A program made the translations under genes and the position numbers. A stretch of DNA of 20,253 nt from Archangium sp. (GTDB lineage Bacteria > Myxococcota > Myxococcia > Myxococcales > Myxococcaceae), in NCBI GenBank assembly GCA_016793585.1, contig JAEUJR010000371.1:1-20253 (forward strand), given 5' to 3'. The notes beneath the pieces are model-generated. The model was given only the letters and a program-made list of their open reading frames with translations, had not been told where the DNA came from and did not search any database. This document shows, one piece after another, positions 6,751-15,210 of the stretch; the first letter of the stretch is position 1, and the number at the start of each line of letters is the position of its first letter.

Positions 6751-8394
6751 ATGCGAGCACCCGCACTTCTCTGCGTCGCCGCGCTCAGCGGCTGTGAAGC
6801 GAACATCGTGGGCGGCACGGTCGGCACCAACCGGCCCGGCGCTCCCGAGGCGTTCGGCGTCGAGACGCCAGGCACCTCGTCGCGCCTGCCGCGCCTCAAC
6901 AACGCCGAGTACGAGAACACCGTCACCGACCTGCTGCGTCTGCCGGCGAAGCCGAACCTCGCGAGCACCTTCGTCACCGACTCCACAGGCTCGTTGTTCG
7001 ACACCAACGGCGCGCTGCTGAACGTCGACTCGACCTCGTGGGCCGACTACCAGCGCGCCGCGGAGCAGCTCGCCGCGACCGCCACCGCCGACCTGGCCGC
7101 GCTCGGGCGCACCTTCGGAGGCTCGGTTCCCGCCGACGCGACAGCGCAGGTGACGGCGCTCGCCCGCCGCGCGTACCGCCGGCCGCCCACCGACGCCGAG
7201 GTCGCCGCGCTCGTCACCCTGCACGGCCGCGCTGCGGCGCTCACGCCGAACGTCGCGCCCACGCTGGCCGGTGCGCGGCTGGTGCTCGAGGCGCTCTTGC
7301 AGTCACCACACTTTCTCTACCGGCCCGAGCTCGCGGTGCAGGCCTCGGGTGGCGTGATTCCCCTCGACCCGTACGAGGCCGCGAACCGGCTCAGCTACGC
7401 GGTGTGGCACACGATGCCCGATGACGAGCTCTTCGCCGCGGCTGCGTCGGGCGCGCTCTCGACGAAAGACGGGTACCTCGCGCAGGCGCGGCGGCTGCTC
7501 GCGCACCCTCGCGCTGTCGACACCATCGCCTCGTTCCACGACCAGCTGCTGCAGGTGCAGAAGGTCTTCGACGTCACGCGCAACACGACCCTGTTCCCCG
7601 AGTTCTCGCCGGCGCTGCGCGACAGCATGGCCGCCGAGCAGCGCGCCTTCGTTCGTCACGTGGTGCTCGAGCAGAAGCAGGGGCTCACCACGCTGCTGAC
7701 GGCGCCGTACTCCTTCGTCGATGCGCCGCTCGCGCGCGTCTACGGCGTCGCTGGTGTCACCAGCCTCTCGCGCGTCGAGTTCGCCGATGGCAGGCGCCGC
7801 GGCCTGCTGACCCAGGCGGCCTTCCTCGCCACCAACGCGACGTCGACGACGAGCGACCCGATTCACCGCGGCACGTTCGTGAATCACCGGTTGTTGTGCT
7901 CGGGCCTGCCGCCGCCGCCGAACGTGGTGCCCGCGTTGCCCGCCGAAGACCCGATGGTGGTGCGCACGCTGCGTCAGCGCATCGACTCGTTCACCGGCAA
8001 GGGCACCTGCGGCGAGGGCTGTCACAGCACCTTCATCAACCCCATCGGCTTCGCCTACGAGAACTACGACGCGCTCGGCCGCTGGCGTGACACCGAGAAG
8101 GCGCTGCCCATCGACGCGAGCGGCGAGTACTCGTTCGACGAGAAGCGGGTGGCCTTCTCGGGCAGCGCGCAGCTCGGCGACGCGATGGCGAAGTCGACCA
8201 TGGCGCACGCGTGCTACCTCGAGCACTGGCTCGAATACCTGTACGGCCGCCGCATGGCCGAGTCGGAGCGGCCGCTCGTCGACCGGCTCGCGCGGCAATC
8301 GAAGAACGCCGACGCGGCGGTGCTCTCGTTGCTGGAGGAGCTGGTGGCGAGCGACGCCTTTCGAGCCCGGCCCGTCGAAGGAGGTGCGCCATGA
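6751..8394 (+). CDS. DUF1592/DUF1588-type lipoprotein with CX3CH haem-like motif
   Basis: Predicted 547-residue lipoprotein: MRAPALLCVAALSGC gives a clean lipobox with lipidated C15. Domain order matches the planctomycete/myxobacterial DUF1587-1595-1592-1588-1585 family: RLNNAEYENTVTDLL near 48-62, VTALARRAYRRPPTDAE near 134, the LLQSPHFLYRPE block near 182-193, RRGLLTQAAFL at 349, a haem-site block at 420-440, and a C-terminal LEHWLEYLYGRRM near 490. The family usually has CXXCH followed by NPxGFAxExxD. Here the spacing is C420-GEG-C424-H425, then NPIGFAYENYD. The role is unproven; exported electron transfer or oxidation is commonly guessed. ATG 6751 is preferred over GTG 6739 because it gives a normal signal peptide; neither has a Shine-Dalgarno. 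The stop overlaps the next gene by four bases (ATGA). Confidence 0.92.
   Translation: MRAPALLCVAALSGCEANIVGGTVGTNRPGAPEAFGVETPGTSSRLPRLNNAEYENTVTDLLRLPAKPNLASTFVTDSTGSLFDTNGALLNVDSTSWADYQRAAEQLAATATADLAALGRTFGGSVPADATAQVTALARRAYRRPPTDAEVAALVTLHGRAAALTPNVAPTLAGARLVLEALLQSPHFLYRPELAVQASGGVIPLDPYEAANRLSYAVWHTMPDDELFAAAASGALSTKDGYLAQARRLLAHPRAVDTIASFHDQLLQVQKVFDVTRNTTLFPEFSPALRDSMAAEQRAFVRHVVLEQKQGLTTLLTAPYSFVDAPLARVYGVAGVTSLSRVEFADGRRRGLLTQAAFLATNATSTTSDPIHRGTFVNHRLLCSGLPPPPNVVPALPAEDPMVVRTLRQRIDSFTGKGTCGEGCHSTFINPIGFAYENYDALGRWRDTEKALPIDASGEYSFDEKRVAFSGSAQLGDAMAKSTMAHACYLEHWLEYLYGRRMAESERPLVDRLARQSKNADAAVLSLLEELVASDAFRARPVEGGAP
8378..8385 (+). promoter_or_regulatory. Strong Shine-Dalgarno for the DUF1552-type gene
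   Basis: AAGGAGGT lies inside the end of the preceding gene, five bases before the ATG at 8391. It is the best ribosome site I see in the window, and it fixes the start despite the open frame extending 180 bases further upstream. It supports efficient re-initiation at the ATGA overlap. Confidence 0.85.
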
Positions 8395-9785
8395 CGAAGC
8401 TCAGTCGCAGGTTGGTGTTGCGCGGCCTGGGCGGGGCGACGTTGTCGTTCCCGATGCTCGAGTCGTTGCTGCCTCGCGCCGCGTGGGGCCAGGCGGGCCG
8501 AAAGCGCTTCGCCATCTTCGTGCGCGCGGGCAACGGCATCGTGCAGAACAGCGGCGGCGACCCCGAGCGCTTCTGGCCCGAGCAGACCGGAGCGCTCACC
8601 ACCGCCTCGATGCGCGCGGGCGAGAACGCGAACCGCGCGGTCTCCGAGCTCGCCGACTACGCCTCGCAGCTGCTGCTCATCAAGACCGTGCGGCTGCAGT
8701 TCCCGCGCAACTCGTGTGGCCACGCCGAGGCGTTGCCGCAGCTGCTCACCGCCGCCAACCACACGGGCGGCACCAGCAACGCGCCGCTCGCGCGCGGGCC
8801 CAGCATCGACTGGCGCATCGCGCAGGCCAACAACCCCGCTGGCGTCGCGCCGCTCACGTTCATGGCGGGCCCTCGGCAGACGTACATCGCCGAAGGGCTC
8901 TCGTGGAGCGCGGCGCAGATGCGCACGCCCGCCGAGCGGTCTCCCCTCAACGCGTTCATGCGGCTCACGGGGCTGGCGTCGGCTCCGCCCGAGGTGCAGC
9001 GCCTGGTGGTGGAGCGCCGCAAGAGCGTGAACGACTTCGTGCGCACCCAGCTGAGGGAGCTCTCGGGCAAGGCGCAGCTGTCGGCCGACGACAAACGTCG
9101 CCTCTCGATGCACCTCGACGCCGTGCGCGACACCGAGCTGCGCATGACGTGTGACCTCGACCCGGCGCAGGTGACGCAGGTGCGCGCCATCACCAACCCC
9201 GAGTCGAACGACGTGCGCCCCGACGTGGTGCGCCGCTTCATGGACCTCGCGGCCTGGGCCTTTCACTGTCAGCTCAACTCGGTCGCCACGCTGCAGGTCG
9301 GCGAGGGGAACGACCAGACGCAGTACGACATCAACGGCACGCGCTACCCGCGTTTTCATTGGATCTCCCATCGCATCAACTCCGATGGAGACATGGGCAC
9401 GCCGATTCCGAACGCGGTCGAGCTGCACCACCAGGTCGACCGCTTTCAGCTGCGGCTCTTCAAGTACCTCGTCGACCGGCTCGCAGCATACCCATCGGCG
9501 TACGGCGCCAACCTGCTCGACGACTGCGCCGCCGTCTGGGTGAACGACCTCGGCAACGGGCCTCCACACTCGGCCGACAACACGCCATGGGTCATCGCGG
9601 GCAGCGCGGGCGGTGCGCTGCGAACGGGCCTCTTCATCGACCACCAGAAGCGCACCAACAATCAGGTGCTGAACACCCTCGCCAGCGCGGTGGGCGTGCG
9701 GAAGGGCGACGGCTCGCTGCTCAATGACTTCGGCGATGCCAGCCTCACGCCGGGCGTGCTGTCGAACGTGCTGACCATCAGCTGA
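8391..9785 (+). CDS. DUF1552-type Tat-exported protein
   Basis: Predicted 464 residues. The N-terminus MTKLSRRLVLRGLGGATLS carries a twin-arginine signal (SRRLVL) followed by a hydrophobic segment and a likely AWGQA cleavage site near residue 36, so export in folded form is expected. The rest follows the DUF1552 pattern: FAIFVRAGNG near 40-49, a central LSADDKRRLSMHLDAVRDTE helix, FMDLAAWAFHCQLNSVATLQ, and a C-terminal part with DDCAAVWVNDLGNGPPHSADN and WVIAGSAGGALRTG. Members are distantly related to sulfatase/alkaline-phosphatase-like exported proteins and are almost always encoded next to DUF1592/1588 proteins, as here. The enzymatic activity is unknown. The start is certain from the strong ribosome site and ATGA coupling. 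The convergent lipoprotein gene ends 11 bases downstream. Confidence 0.93.
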   Translation: MTKLSRRLVLRGLGGATLSFPMLESLLPRAAWGQAGRKRFAIFVRAGNGIVQNSGGDPERFWPEQTGALTTASMRAGENANRAVSELADYASQLLLIKTVRLQFPRNSCGHAEALPQLLTAANHTGGTSNAPLARGPSIDWRIAQANNPAGVAPLTFMAGPRQTYIAEGLSWSAAQMRTPAERSPLNAFMRLTGLASAPPEVQRLVVERRKSVNDFVRTQLRELSGKAQLSADDKRRLSMHLDAVRDTELRMTCDLDPAQVTQVRAITNPESNDVRPDVVRRFMDLAAWAFHCQLNSVATLQVGEGNDQTQYDINGTRYPRFHWISHRINSDGDMGTPIPNAVELHHQVDRFQLRLFKYLVDRLAAYPSAYGANLLDDCAAVWVNDLGNGPPHSADNTPWVIAGSAGGALRTGLFIDHQKRTNNQVLNTLASAVGVRKGDGSLLNDFGDASLTPGVLSNVLTIS

Positions 9786-9796
9786 TCAGTCCTGCG

Positions 9797-12700
9797 TCAC
9801 TCGAGCACGCGGGCGTAGACGTGCCACTGGCCGCCGGCGCAGCGCTCCTGCCAGACGACGATGACGCGGCCGTTGGCCATGCCGAACTCGGGCTTCGCGG
9901 CTTCACACGACACGTCGTTGTTGAGCGAGAAGCCGGGCACGCCTGCGCGCAGGGGCCCGGTGAGGCGAACCGAGGTCGCGCCTGCGCCGAACGAGACGAA
10001 GCGAATCTCGACCTGACCCGACGCTGCGGTGACGAACCACACGCTCGACGGGTTCGAGAGCACGTCGAAGCCTGTCAGCCCCGAGACGATGTTCGTCGCG
10101 CCGTTGCCGACGGAGCCGTGAATGAGCAGGTCGAGCGTGTTCGTCGGCCGGTGAACGAAGACGAAGGCCGTCGCCGGGTACTCGGGCATCATGGTGCCGA
10201 CGCGGGCTTCGAAGCCGTTGCCGGGGCTCACCGGGCCACTCCACGGTGGGTCGTTGATGGTGCTGCGCATCGTGTCGGTGCGGCTCGACTTGAGCACCAC
10301 CATGGGGCGCGCGCCGAGCGAGGCGTTGCCGAACGCGAAGGGGTCTGCGAGCGGGTCGGTCGGGTACTCGGCGAGGCTGGTGGTGATGACCGACGACGCC
10401 ACCCACGCGCCGCCGTCGAGCACCACGTGCGTGACGCCGCCGTCGTCGAACTTCACGCTGTGCAGCCAGGTGCCGTCGCTGAAGACCGACGACGGCGGTG
10501 GGGGAATGGCGGCCCAGCCGGCGTCGGCCCGGCGCAGCACCGACGCAGGCGCGCCCTGCAGGTTCGCGACTTGAAGAGTGGCCACGGGCTCCCCACCCAC
10601 CACCCAGCCTTTGTGCCCACGAGGGAGCGGGCCGGTCAGCGAGAACACCGGCGCGGTGGGGTCGTCGACGAGCGGACACGGAGCGGCAGTGCACGCGAGT
10701 GGGTCGAACGGTGAGAAGAACCACGGCGCGCCGTCGCGGCGGGCGAACACGTAGGCGAGGCCGTTGCTCTCGCTGTACGCGACACCGGGCGACGGGTCGG
10801 CGAGGGCGGTCGAGGTGCTCTCTTGCGCGGGGCCCCACGAGTTGCGCGCGAGGAACACGTACGACGCGGGCGTGGCGTTGTTGCCCGCCATGTCGCGCAC
10901 GCCGGTGACGCCGAGCGTGTACAGAAAGCCGGGCGTGAGCGGCGGGCGAATGGTCACCATGACGCGGCGTTTTCCCACCACCGTCTTGCTGGCGGCGCTC
11001 GCGAACGGCGCTCCAGACGAGGGCGCCGCGCTGACGCTCACACCGGTGAGCGACGCCGGGTTCACCTCTTCGTCGAAGTCGATCCACGCGGTCGACATGG
11101 GGCCCTGGCCCGCCGAGATGCTGGTGCCGAGCAGAATCGGCGCGCGGCGGTCGAGCACGTTCACGAAGGTCTGACCCGAGTTGACGGCCGGAGTGAGCGT
11201 CGCCGAGGTGTCGGTCGCGGTGAGCGTGAAGGTGATCAGCCGGGGAACCGGGCCATCGACGCGCGGCGCGACGAAGGTGGTGACGGGCGATGAGGCATCG
11301 GTGAGCTGGAAGTCGGCGACGCCACCATCGGGTTCCCGCTCGGGAGACCACGCGTAGGTGAAGGTGGCGCCGGTGGAGGGCGCGAAGGCGCGGCCACCGA
11401 TGGTGACGATGTCGCCTCCATTGACGGTCTGCGCGGCGCCCGCGTCGACGTACCACTGCGGCAGCGCGCCCAACGCGAGCTGGAACATCGCCGTCGCCGG
11501 AGCGCTGTGCATGGTGAGGCCGTTCGTCACGACGAGCTGCACCGAGACGACGACGGGCGTCGCCACCGAGGCGGGCATGTCGAGCTGCAGTTGTTGGCCA
11601 CCGTTCAGCGGCGTCGCGGTCACCAGGCCGGCAGGGTTTACCGCCCACTCCCACGAGATGAGGCCCGAGGTGTTGGGGTCGCTGCTGGTCGCTCCGTTGA
11701 GGACCACGCGTTGTCCGCCCAGCACGGGAGCGGTCGGCGTACCGGTGATGGTCGCGACCGGCGGCCCGATGGCGACAGGCACGAAGACGCTGACGGTCTC
11801 GCTGTCGCGGCCCGTGAGGTCACGCACCGAGAGGTTCAGCTTGAGCAGCGAGACATTGTTCGGCGCGATGATGTTCGGCGTCGCGGCGTTGATGGAGTTG
11901 TTCTGCTGGAACGACGCGGGCAGCCCAGCGTCTTGCGACCAGTTGAAGACGAGCGGCCTGTTACCGGTCGACCGCTGCGCGTTGAGCTGGAAGGTCGAGT
12001 TGCGCAGCACGAAAGCCGGCGGTGGGTCGATGATGGCAACGGGCCACGGACCCGCGTCGACGCCCGCATCCACTCCCGCGTCGACGTCCGCATCCACTCC
12101 CGCGTCGACGCCCGCATCCACTCCCGCGTCGATGCCTGCCTCCACTCCCGCGTCGATGCCTGCGTCCACTCCCGCGTCGATGCCTGCGTCCACTCCCGCG
12201 TCGATGCCTGCGTCCACTCCCGCGTCGTAGGGCGAGAACCCGCCATCGAGGACCGGGTTGGTCGACGTGCCAGGCGCGAGCGTGACGTCTCGCAGGGTGA
12301 CGACTGCGGCTCCAATGACGACGTTGACCAGCTCGGCCGTCTTGTAGCCCTCCTTCACGAAGCCAACCGAGTACACGCCATGTGGAACGCGCGAGAACGA
12401 GTACGCCCCGAGCGCGTCGGTGGTGGTCGACCGGCCGCCCGACATCGTCACCTTCACGTCGGCCGCAGGGCCTCCCTCTGGGAACAGCACGCGCCCACGA
12501 ACGTCGGCCGTGGCCGGGCCCGTCTCGCGAACCAGCGTGAGCTCGTGCAGCGGGAAGATCTCAGCGGCGCGCAGCTCGATGCTCTCGGAGATGGAGCGGT
12601 AGCCATCTCGAAACACCGCCACCGTCACGCGACCCTCGGGCAGGTTCTCGAAGAGAAACGAGCCGTCATCAGCGGTGTACGAGAAGAAGGGGCCTTCGGG

Positions 12701-13147
12701 CACGAACACCGCACTGCCTCCGTGGCCCGTCGTCGCCGGAGCGAGGTCAGCCCTCAGCGCTCTGCCCTTGATGGTCGCGTTGCTGCCCACTACCACCTGC
12801 CCGACGTTCACGAGCTTGCCGCGCCCCGTGTGGAGCGGCTCGAGCTGCAACAGCCGCTGCCGGTCAGGTGTGCCGTCGCCGTTCGAGTCGAACCGAATCA
12901 GCACCGCGCCGACGCTCGTGTCGACCGGAGCGAGTGTGAAGAAGCCGGTGTCGCTCGCCGAGACCGTGCGAACGCCCGAGCCCACGAGCTCGATGGTGGC
13001 GCCCACCGCGGGCCGCAACGTCGACTGCCCCGGCTCGGAGAAGACGAGCGAGCCCTGCAACGCGCCCGGGCCGGGGTCAGGCGGCGGCTGCGGCAGCACG
13101 AGATCGAGACACCCCGACAACAGCACCAGCGGTAACAGCTTCTTCAT
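9797..13147 (-). CDS. Large multidomain surface lipoprotein with DAG repeat, PKD- and Big_5-like domains
   Basis: Predicted 1,116 residues. MKKLLPLVLLSGC gives a lipoprotein signal with C13. Residues about 30-290 hold carboxypeptidase-regulatory/CnaB-like beta modules (for example GYRSISESIELRAAEIFPL and ALGAYSFSRVPHGVYSVGF). Residues about 307-366 are a low-complexity Val/Ile-Asp-Ala-Gly linker, followed by two PKD/Ig-like domains (AIIDPPPAF and ATITGTPTAP onward). A Big_5-like domain at about 665-772 contains WIDFDEEVNPASL and GVRDMAGNNATP. The C-terminal 340 residues look like a beta-rich repeat domain ending VIVVWQERCAGGQWHVYARV. It is probably an outer-membrane-anchored surface protein; binding target unknown. 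ATG 13147 is chosen because it creates the signal peptide; the frame is open to 13732 only as antisense. The DNA of the linker is a 24-bp tandem repeat. Confidence 0.9.
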   Translation of the reverse strand: MKKLLPLVLLSGCLDLVLPQPPPDPGPGALQGSLVFSEPGQSTLRPAVGATIELVGSGVRTVSASDTGFFTLAPVDTSVGAVLIRFDSNGDGTPDRQRLLQLEPLHTGRGKLVNVGQVVVGSNATIKGRALRADLAPATTGHGGSAVFVPEGPFFSYTADDGSFLFENLPEGRVTVAVFRDGYRSISESIELRAAEIFPLHELTLVRETGPATADVRGRVLFPEGGPAADVKVTMSGGRSTTTDALGAYSFSRVPHGVYSVGFVKEGYKTAELVNVVIGAAVVTLRDVTLAPGTSTNPVLDGGFSPYDAGVDAGIDAGVDAGIDAGVDAGIDAGVEAGIDAGVDAGVDAGVDADVDAGVDAGVDAGPWPVAIIDPPPAFVLRNSTFQLNAQRSTGNRPLVFNWSQDAGLPASFQQNNSINAATPNIIAPNNVSLLKLNLSVRDLTGRDSETVSVFVPVAIGPPVATITGTPTAPVLGGQRVVLNGATSSDPNTSGLISWEWAVNPAGLVTATPLNGGQQLQLDMPASVATPVVVSVQLVVTNGLTMHSAPATAMFQLALGALPQWYVDAGAAQTVNGGDIVTIGGRAFAPSTGATFTYAWSPEREPDGGVADFQLTDASSPVTTFVAPRVDGPVPRLITFTLTATDTSATLTPAVNSGQTFVNVLDRRAPILLGTSISAGQGPMSTAWIDFDEEVNPASLTGVSVSAAPSSGAPFASAASKTVVGKRRVMVTIRPPLTPGFLYTLGVTGVRDMAGNNATPASYVFLARNSWGPAQESTSTALADPSPGVAYSESNGLAYVFARRDGAPWFFSPFDPLACTAAPCPLVDDPTAPVFSLTGPLPRGHKGWVVGGEPVATLQVANLQGAPASVLRRADAGWAAIPPPPSSVFSDGTWLHSVKFDDGGVTHVVLDGGAWVASSVITTSLAEYPTDPLADPFAFGNASLGARPMVVLKSSRTDTMRSTINDPPWSGPVSPGNGFEARVGTMMPEYPATAFVFVHRPTNTLDLLIHGSVGNGATNIVSGLTGFDVLSNPSSVWFVTAASGQVEIRFVSFGAGATSVRLTGPLRAGVPGFSLNNDVSCEAAKPEFGMANGRVIVVWQERCAGGQWHVYARVLE
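12051..12228. repeat. 24-bp tandem repeat, seven copies plus a partial one, encoding the DAG linker
   Basis: Seven consecutive 24-bp units start at 12051, with a partial eighth ending at 12228. The unit read on the plus strand is CCCGCGTCGATGCCTGCG plus TCCACT, with variants CGACGCCCGCATC and CGACGTCCGCATC in the first three. Units five to seven are identical, while the first four differ at a few bases, consistent with recent copying at the end nearest 12228. Each unit is eight codons, so copy-number change keeps the frame of the minus-strand lipoprotein gene and only changes linker length. Confidence 0.95.
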
Positions 13148-13207
13148 CAGCAACGCCCCCGAGGCCTTCGAGCGCAGCACACTTTCTGCCGTGCTACGAC
13201 CAGTCTG

Positions 13208-13771
13208 GTGAACGACTACGAATTTGCCTCGGCGTACGTCGAATCCATCGTGCGCGGGCTGCGCCGCACCGGCCACCAGGACGAGATTCTGGCGAAGGTC
13301 TCTCCTGCCGCGCAGAACCTCTGGCGAGACCCGTTCGGCGAGACCTGGCAGCCCGCGAAGCTGCTCGAAGAGCTTGGAGAAGCCGCCGTCGCCATCATGG
13401 GTGAGCAGGCCTTCGACAACCTCACCTACGGGGCCATGAAGGAGCGCTTCGGGCCCATCGTGCTCCCGATGATCAAGAGCTCGCTCGCGAAGCACAACCC
13501 GGGCGCGGTGCTGCGAAAGCTGAACGACCTCGTGAAGGTCGCCATTCGTGGCGCCGAGCTGCTCTTTCAACCCGAAGGCACGACTGGCGGCATTCTGCAG
13601 GTCTGCTACCCGAGGCCCGTCGCCGCGCACGTCATCAAGTCGTGGCAGGGCGTGCTGCGCTTCGTGTTCGAGGTCACGGCGCCGGGAGAGATCGTTCAGA
13701 CCTTTCACGCGCCGCATGGCGCGACCCTTCAATACAAGGTGGCGTGGAAAGAGCCCGCGCCCGCGAGCTGA
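13208..13771 (+). CDS. Conserved protein of unknown function, possibly DUF2378-like
   Basis: Predicted 187 residues, soluble and cytoplasmic, with no signal peptide or membrane segment. The N-terminal 45 residues are helical and Arg/Glu-rich. FGETWQPAKLLEELGEAAV (43-61) and MKERFGPIVLPMI (77-89) suggest helices, followed by a beta-rich C-terminal half ending GATLQYKVAW. The order helix bundle then beta sheet ending in ...YxxxW recalls the myxobacterial DUF2378/TIGR02265 family, but characteristic signatures are not obvious, so I treat that as a hint only. The GTG at 13208 is the first in-frame start after the divergent lipoprotein gene, which begins 60 bases away; no ribosome site is clear. 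Its TGA abuts the stop of the convergent GNAT-like gene with no spacer. Confidence 0.82.
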   Translation: MNDYEFASAYVESIVRGLRRTGHQDEILAKVSPAAQNLWRDPFGETWQPAKLLEELGEAAVAIMGEQAFDNLTYGAMKERFGPIVLPMIKSSLAKHNPGAVLRKLNDLVKVAIRGAELLFQPEGTTGGILQVCYPRPVAAHVIKSWQGVLRFVFEVTAPGEIVQTFHAPHGATLQYKVAWKEPAPAS

Positions 13772-14920
13772 TCAGCCCTGCGCGGCGAGGTGTTTGCCGT
13801 AGATGCGGTAGCGCTTGGTGCGAGTGCAGCCGAAGAGCTCGATGGGCCGGTTCACCAGGTCGTTGTCTTCGAGCGTCCACCCGATTTCGCCGTGGGTCCA
13901 CCCGAGGCGTTTGCCCACCTCGAACGTCTCCTTCATCAGCACCGAGTCGAGGCCGCGCTTGCGGTACTCCTTCTTGATGCCGAGCGCGATGAGCCGGCCC
14001 TGCTTGATGCGCTTGAGCTCGAGCATCATCTTCACGAGGCCGATGGGCAGCCCGAAGGTGGTGAGGCGGCCGTTGGCTTTCTTGATGGCCTGATTCGCGT
14101 CGGGCACCGTGATGCAGAAGGCGACGGGCTCCTTGTTCACCTCGGCGAAGAGCACGAGGTCGGTGTTCAGAATCATCTTCAGGTCTTTGCCGAGCTGGTC
14201 GAACTCGGCGTCGGTCATCGGCACGAAGCCCCAGTTGCGCTCGAAGGCCGAGTTGTAGATGTCTTTGATGATGCGCACCTCGCGGTCCCACTGCTTGAGG
14301 TCGGCGGAGCGCATCGTGATGCCCTCACGCTGCTTCACCTTCTCGGCGACGCGCGCGACCTTCGGTGGAAGCTCGCCTGCGAGGTCGATTCGCCACGCGT
14401 AGAGGTCTTTCGCCTTCGTGTAGCCGGCGGCCTCGGTGAGCGTGAGGTAGTGCTTCGGCGTCCACGGCATGAGGATGGCGGGCGGCAGCTCGAAGCCCTC
14501 GAGCAGAAACCCCCACTCGCTGTTCGACGAGGGGCTCGCGGGCCCGAGAATCTCGGCGAGGCCGCGCGCCTTCACCCACGCCTCGGCTGCCGCGTACAGC
14601 GCTTTGGCCACCTCGACGTCGTCGAGGCACTCGAAGAAGCCGAACCAGCCGACGCGGGTGCCGTGAAACTCGTTGTAGCGGGGGTCGTCGATGGCGGCGA
14701 TGCGGCCGACGACCTTGCCTTCCCGGCGCGCGAGGAAGAGCTGCATGGTGCCGAACTGGAACCAGGGGTTCTTCTTCGGGTCGAGCACCAGCTCGCGCTC
14801 CATCAGGAGCGGTGGAACGAAGTTCGGCTCATTCCGGTACAGCTCGTACTGAAACAGAATGAACGCGCGCTTCTCGGAGGTGGTGGTGACGGGCGTGACG
14901 GTGACGGGAGCCGTCGTCAT
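13772..14920 (-). CDS. Two-lobed GNAT-like acyltransferase family protein
   Basis: Predicted 382 residues. The N-terminal lobe has the block FILFQYELYRNEPNFVPPL (about 20-38), LDPKKNPWFQF (46-56), FLARREGKVVGRIAA (62-76), GWFGFFECLDD (91-101) and LGPASPSSNSEWGFLLEGF (125-143). This order is typical of a large GNAT-superfamily subgroup. The C-terminal lobe holds a recognisable acetyl-CoA-binding motif A, ALGIKKEYRKRGLDSVLM, with the RKRG pyrophosphate loop, followed by GWTLEDNDLVNRPIELFG. The acceptor substrate is unknown. The ATG at 14920 is the likely start because the preceding 37 codons of the open frame are unlike the family and overlap another short ORF. No signal peptide. The gene converges on the neighbour at 13208-13771 with no intervening base. 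Confidence 0.88.
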   Translation of the reverse strand: MTTAPVTVTPVTTTSEKRAFILFQYELYRNEPNFVPPLLMERELVLDPKKNPWFQFGTMQLFLARREGKVVGRIAAIDDPRYNEFHGTRVGWFGFFECLDDVEVAKALYAAAEAWVKARGLAEILGPASPSSNSEWGFLLEGFELPPAILMPWTPKHYLTLTEAAGYTKAKDLYAWRIDLAGELPPKVARVAEKVKQREGITMRSADLKQWDREVRIIKDIYNSAFERNWGFVPMTDAEFDQLGKDLKMILNTDLVLFAEVNKEPVAFCITVPDANQAIKKANGRLTTFGLPIGLVKMMLELKRIKQGRLIALGIKKEYRKRGLDSVLMKETFEVGKRLGWTHGEIGWTLEDNDLVNRPIELFGCTRTKRYRIYGKHLAAQG

Positions 14921-14960
14921 GGGCGCGGAATAGAAGTGACGCGCCGACGAGTCAAAGCGT

Positions 14961-15185
14961 TCAGGGCAACCCACGCACCAGGTGCCCGCCAGCATCGGGC
15001 ACATCGATGCTGAAGCAGTACACGGAGCCATCGCGCTGGAGCGCGCAGCCGTGTGGTTCGGTCGCTGGCCGGGTGAGCGCCGGGTAGGGCGAGACCGCCA
15101 GCTCGACCGGGTCGTTCAGCTCTGCGATGCGAACCCGCCCTTCCAGCTCTTCCTGGAAGTCCCAGACGGCGCGCAACGCTGCCAC
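14961..15185 (-). pseudogene. Short RCC1-like fragment, probably a gene remnant
   Basis: A minus-strand frame from about GTG 15185 to TGA 14961-14963 encodes 74 residues. RVRIAELNDPVELAVSPY is followed by PHGCALQRDGSVYCFSID, which resembles one RCC1-type repeat as found in myxobacterial surface proteins (usually HxCALxxDGxVxCWG). Codon use is GC3-high and the frame looks coded up to the start region of the plus-strand cytochrome gene, beyond which it is only antisense. No ribosome site precedes it. It is therefore most likely the surviving 3' end of a longer RCC1-repeat gene, cut off at about 15190-15210, though a small intact gene is possible. It lies 40 bases upstream of the GNAT-like gene in the same direction. 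Confidence 0.45.
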
Positions 15186-15210
15186 ACGAGGGAGTAGGCT
15201 GTACCTCGAC

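Noticed and set aside
12051..12228. Possible CRISPR-like array
   Set aside because: Units are directly adjacent with no spacers and translate into a regular DAG linker, so this is a coding tandem repeat.
11358..13135. Long plus-strand open frames of about 290 and 540 codons over the DAG-repeat region
   Set aside because: They are GC-bias shadows of the large lipoprotein gene; the products are Arg/His- or Thr/Ser-rich, with no start context or domain.
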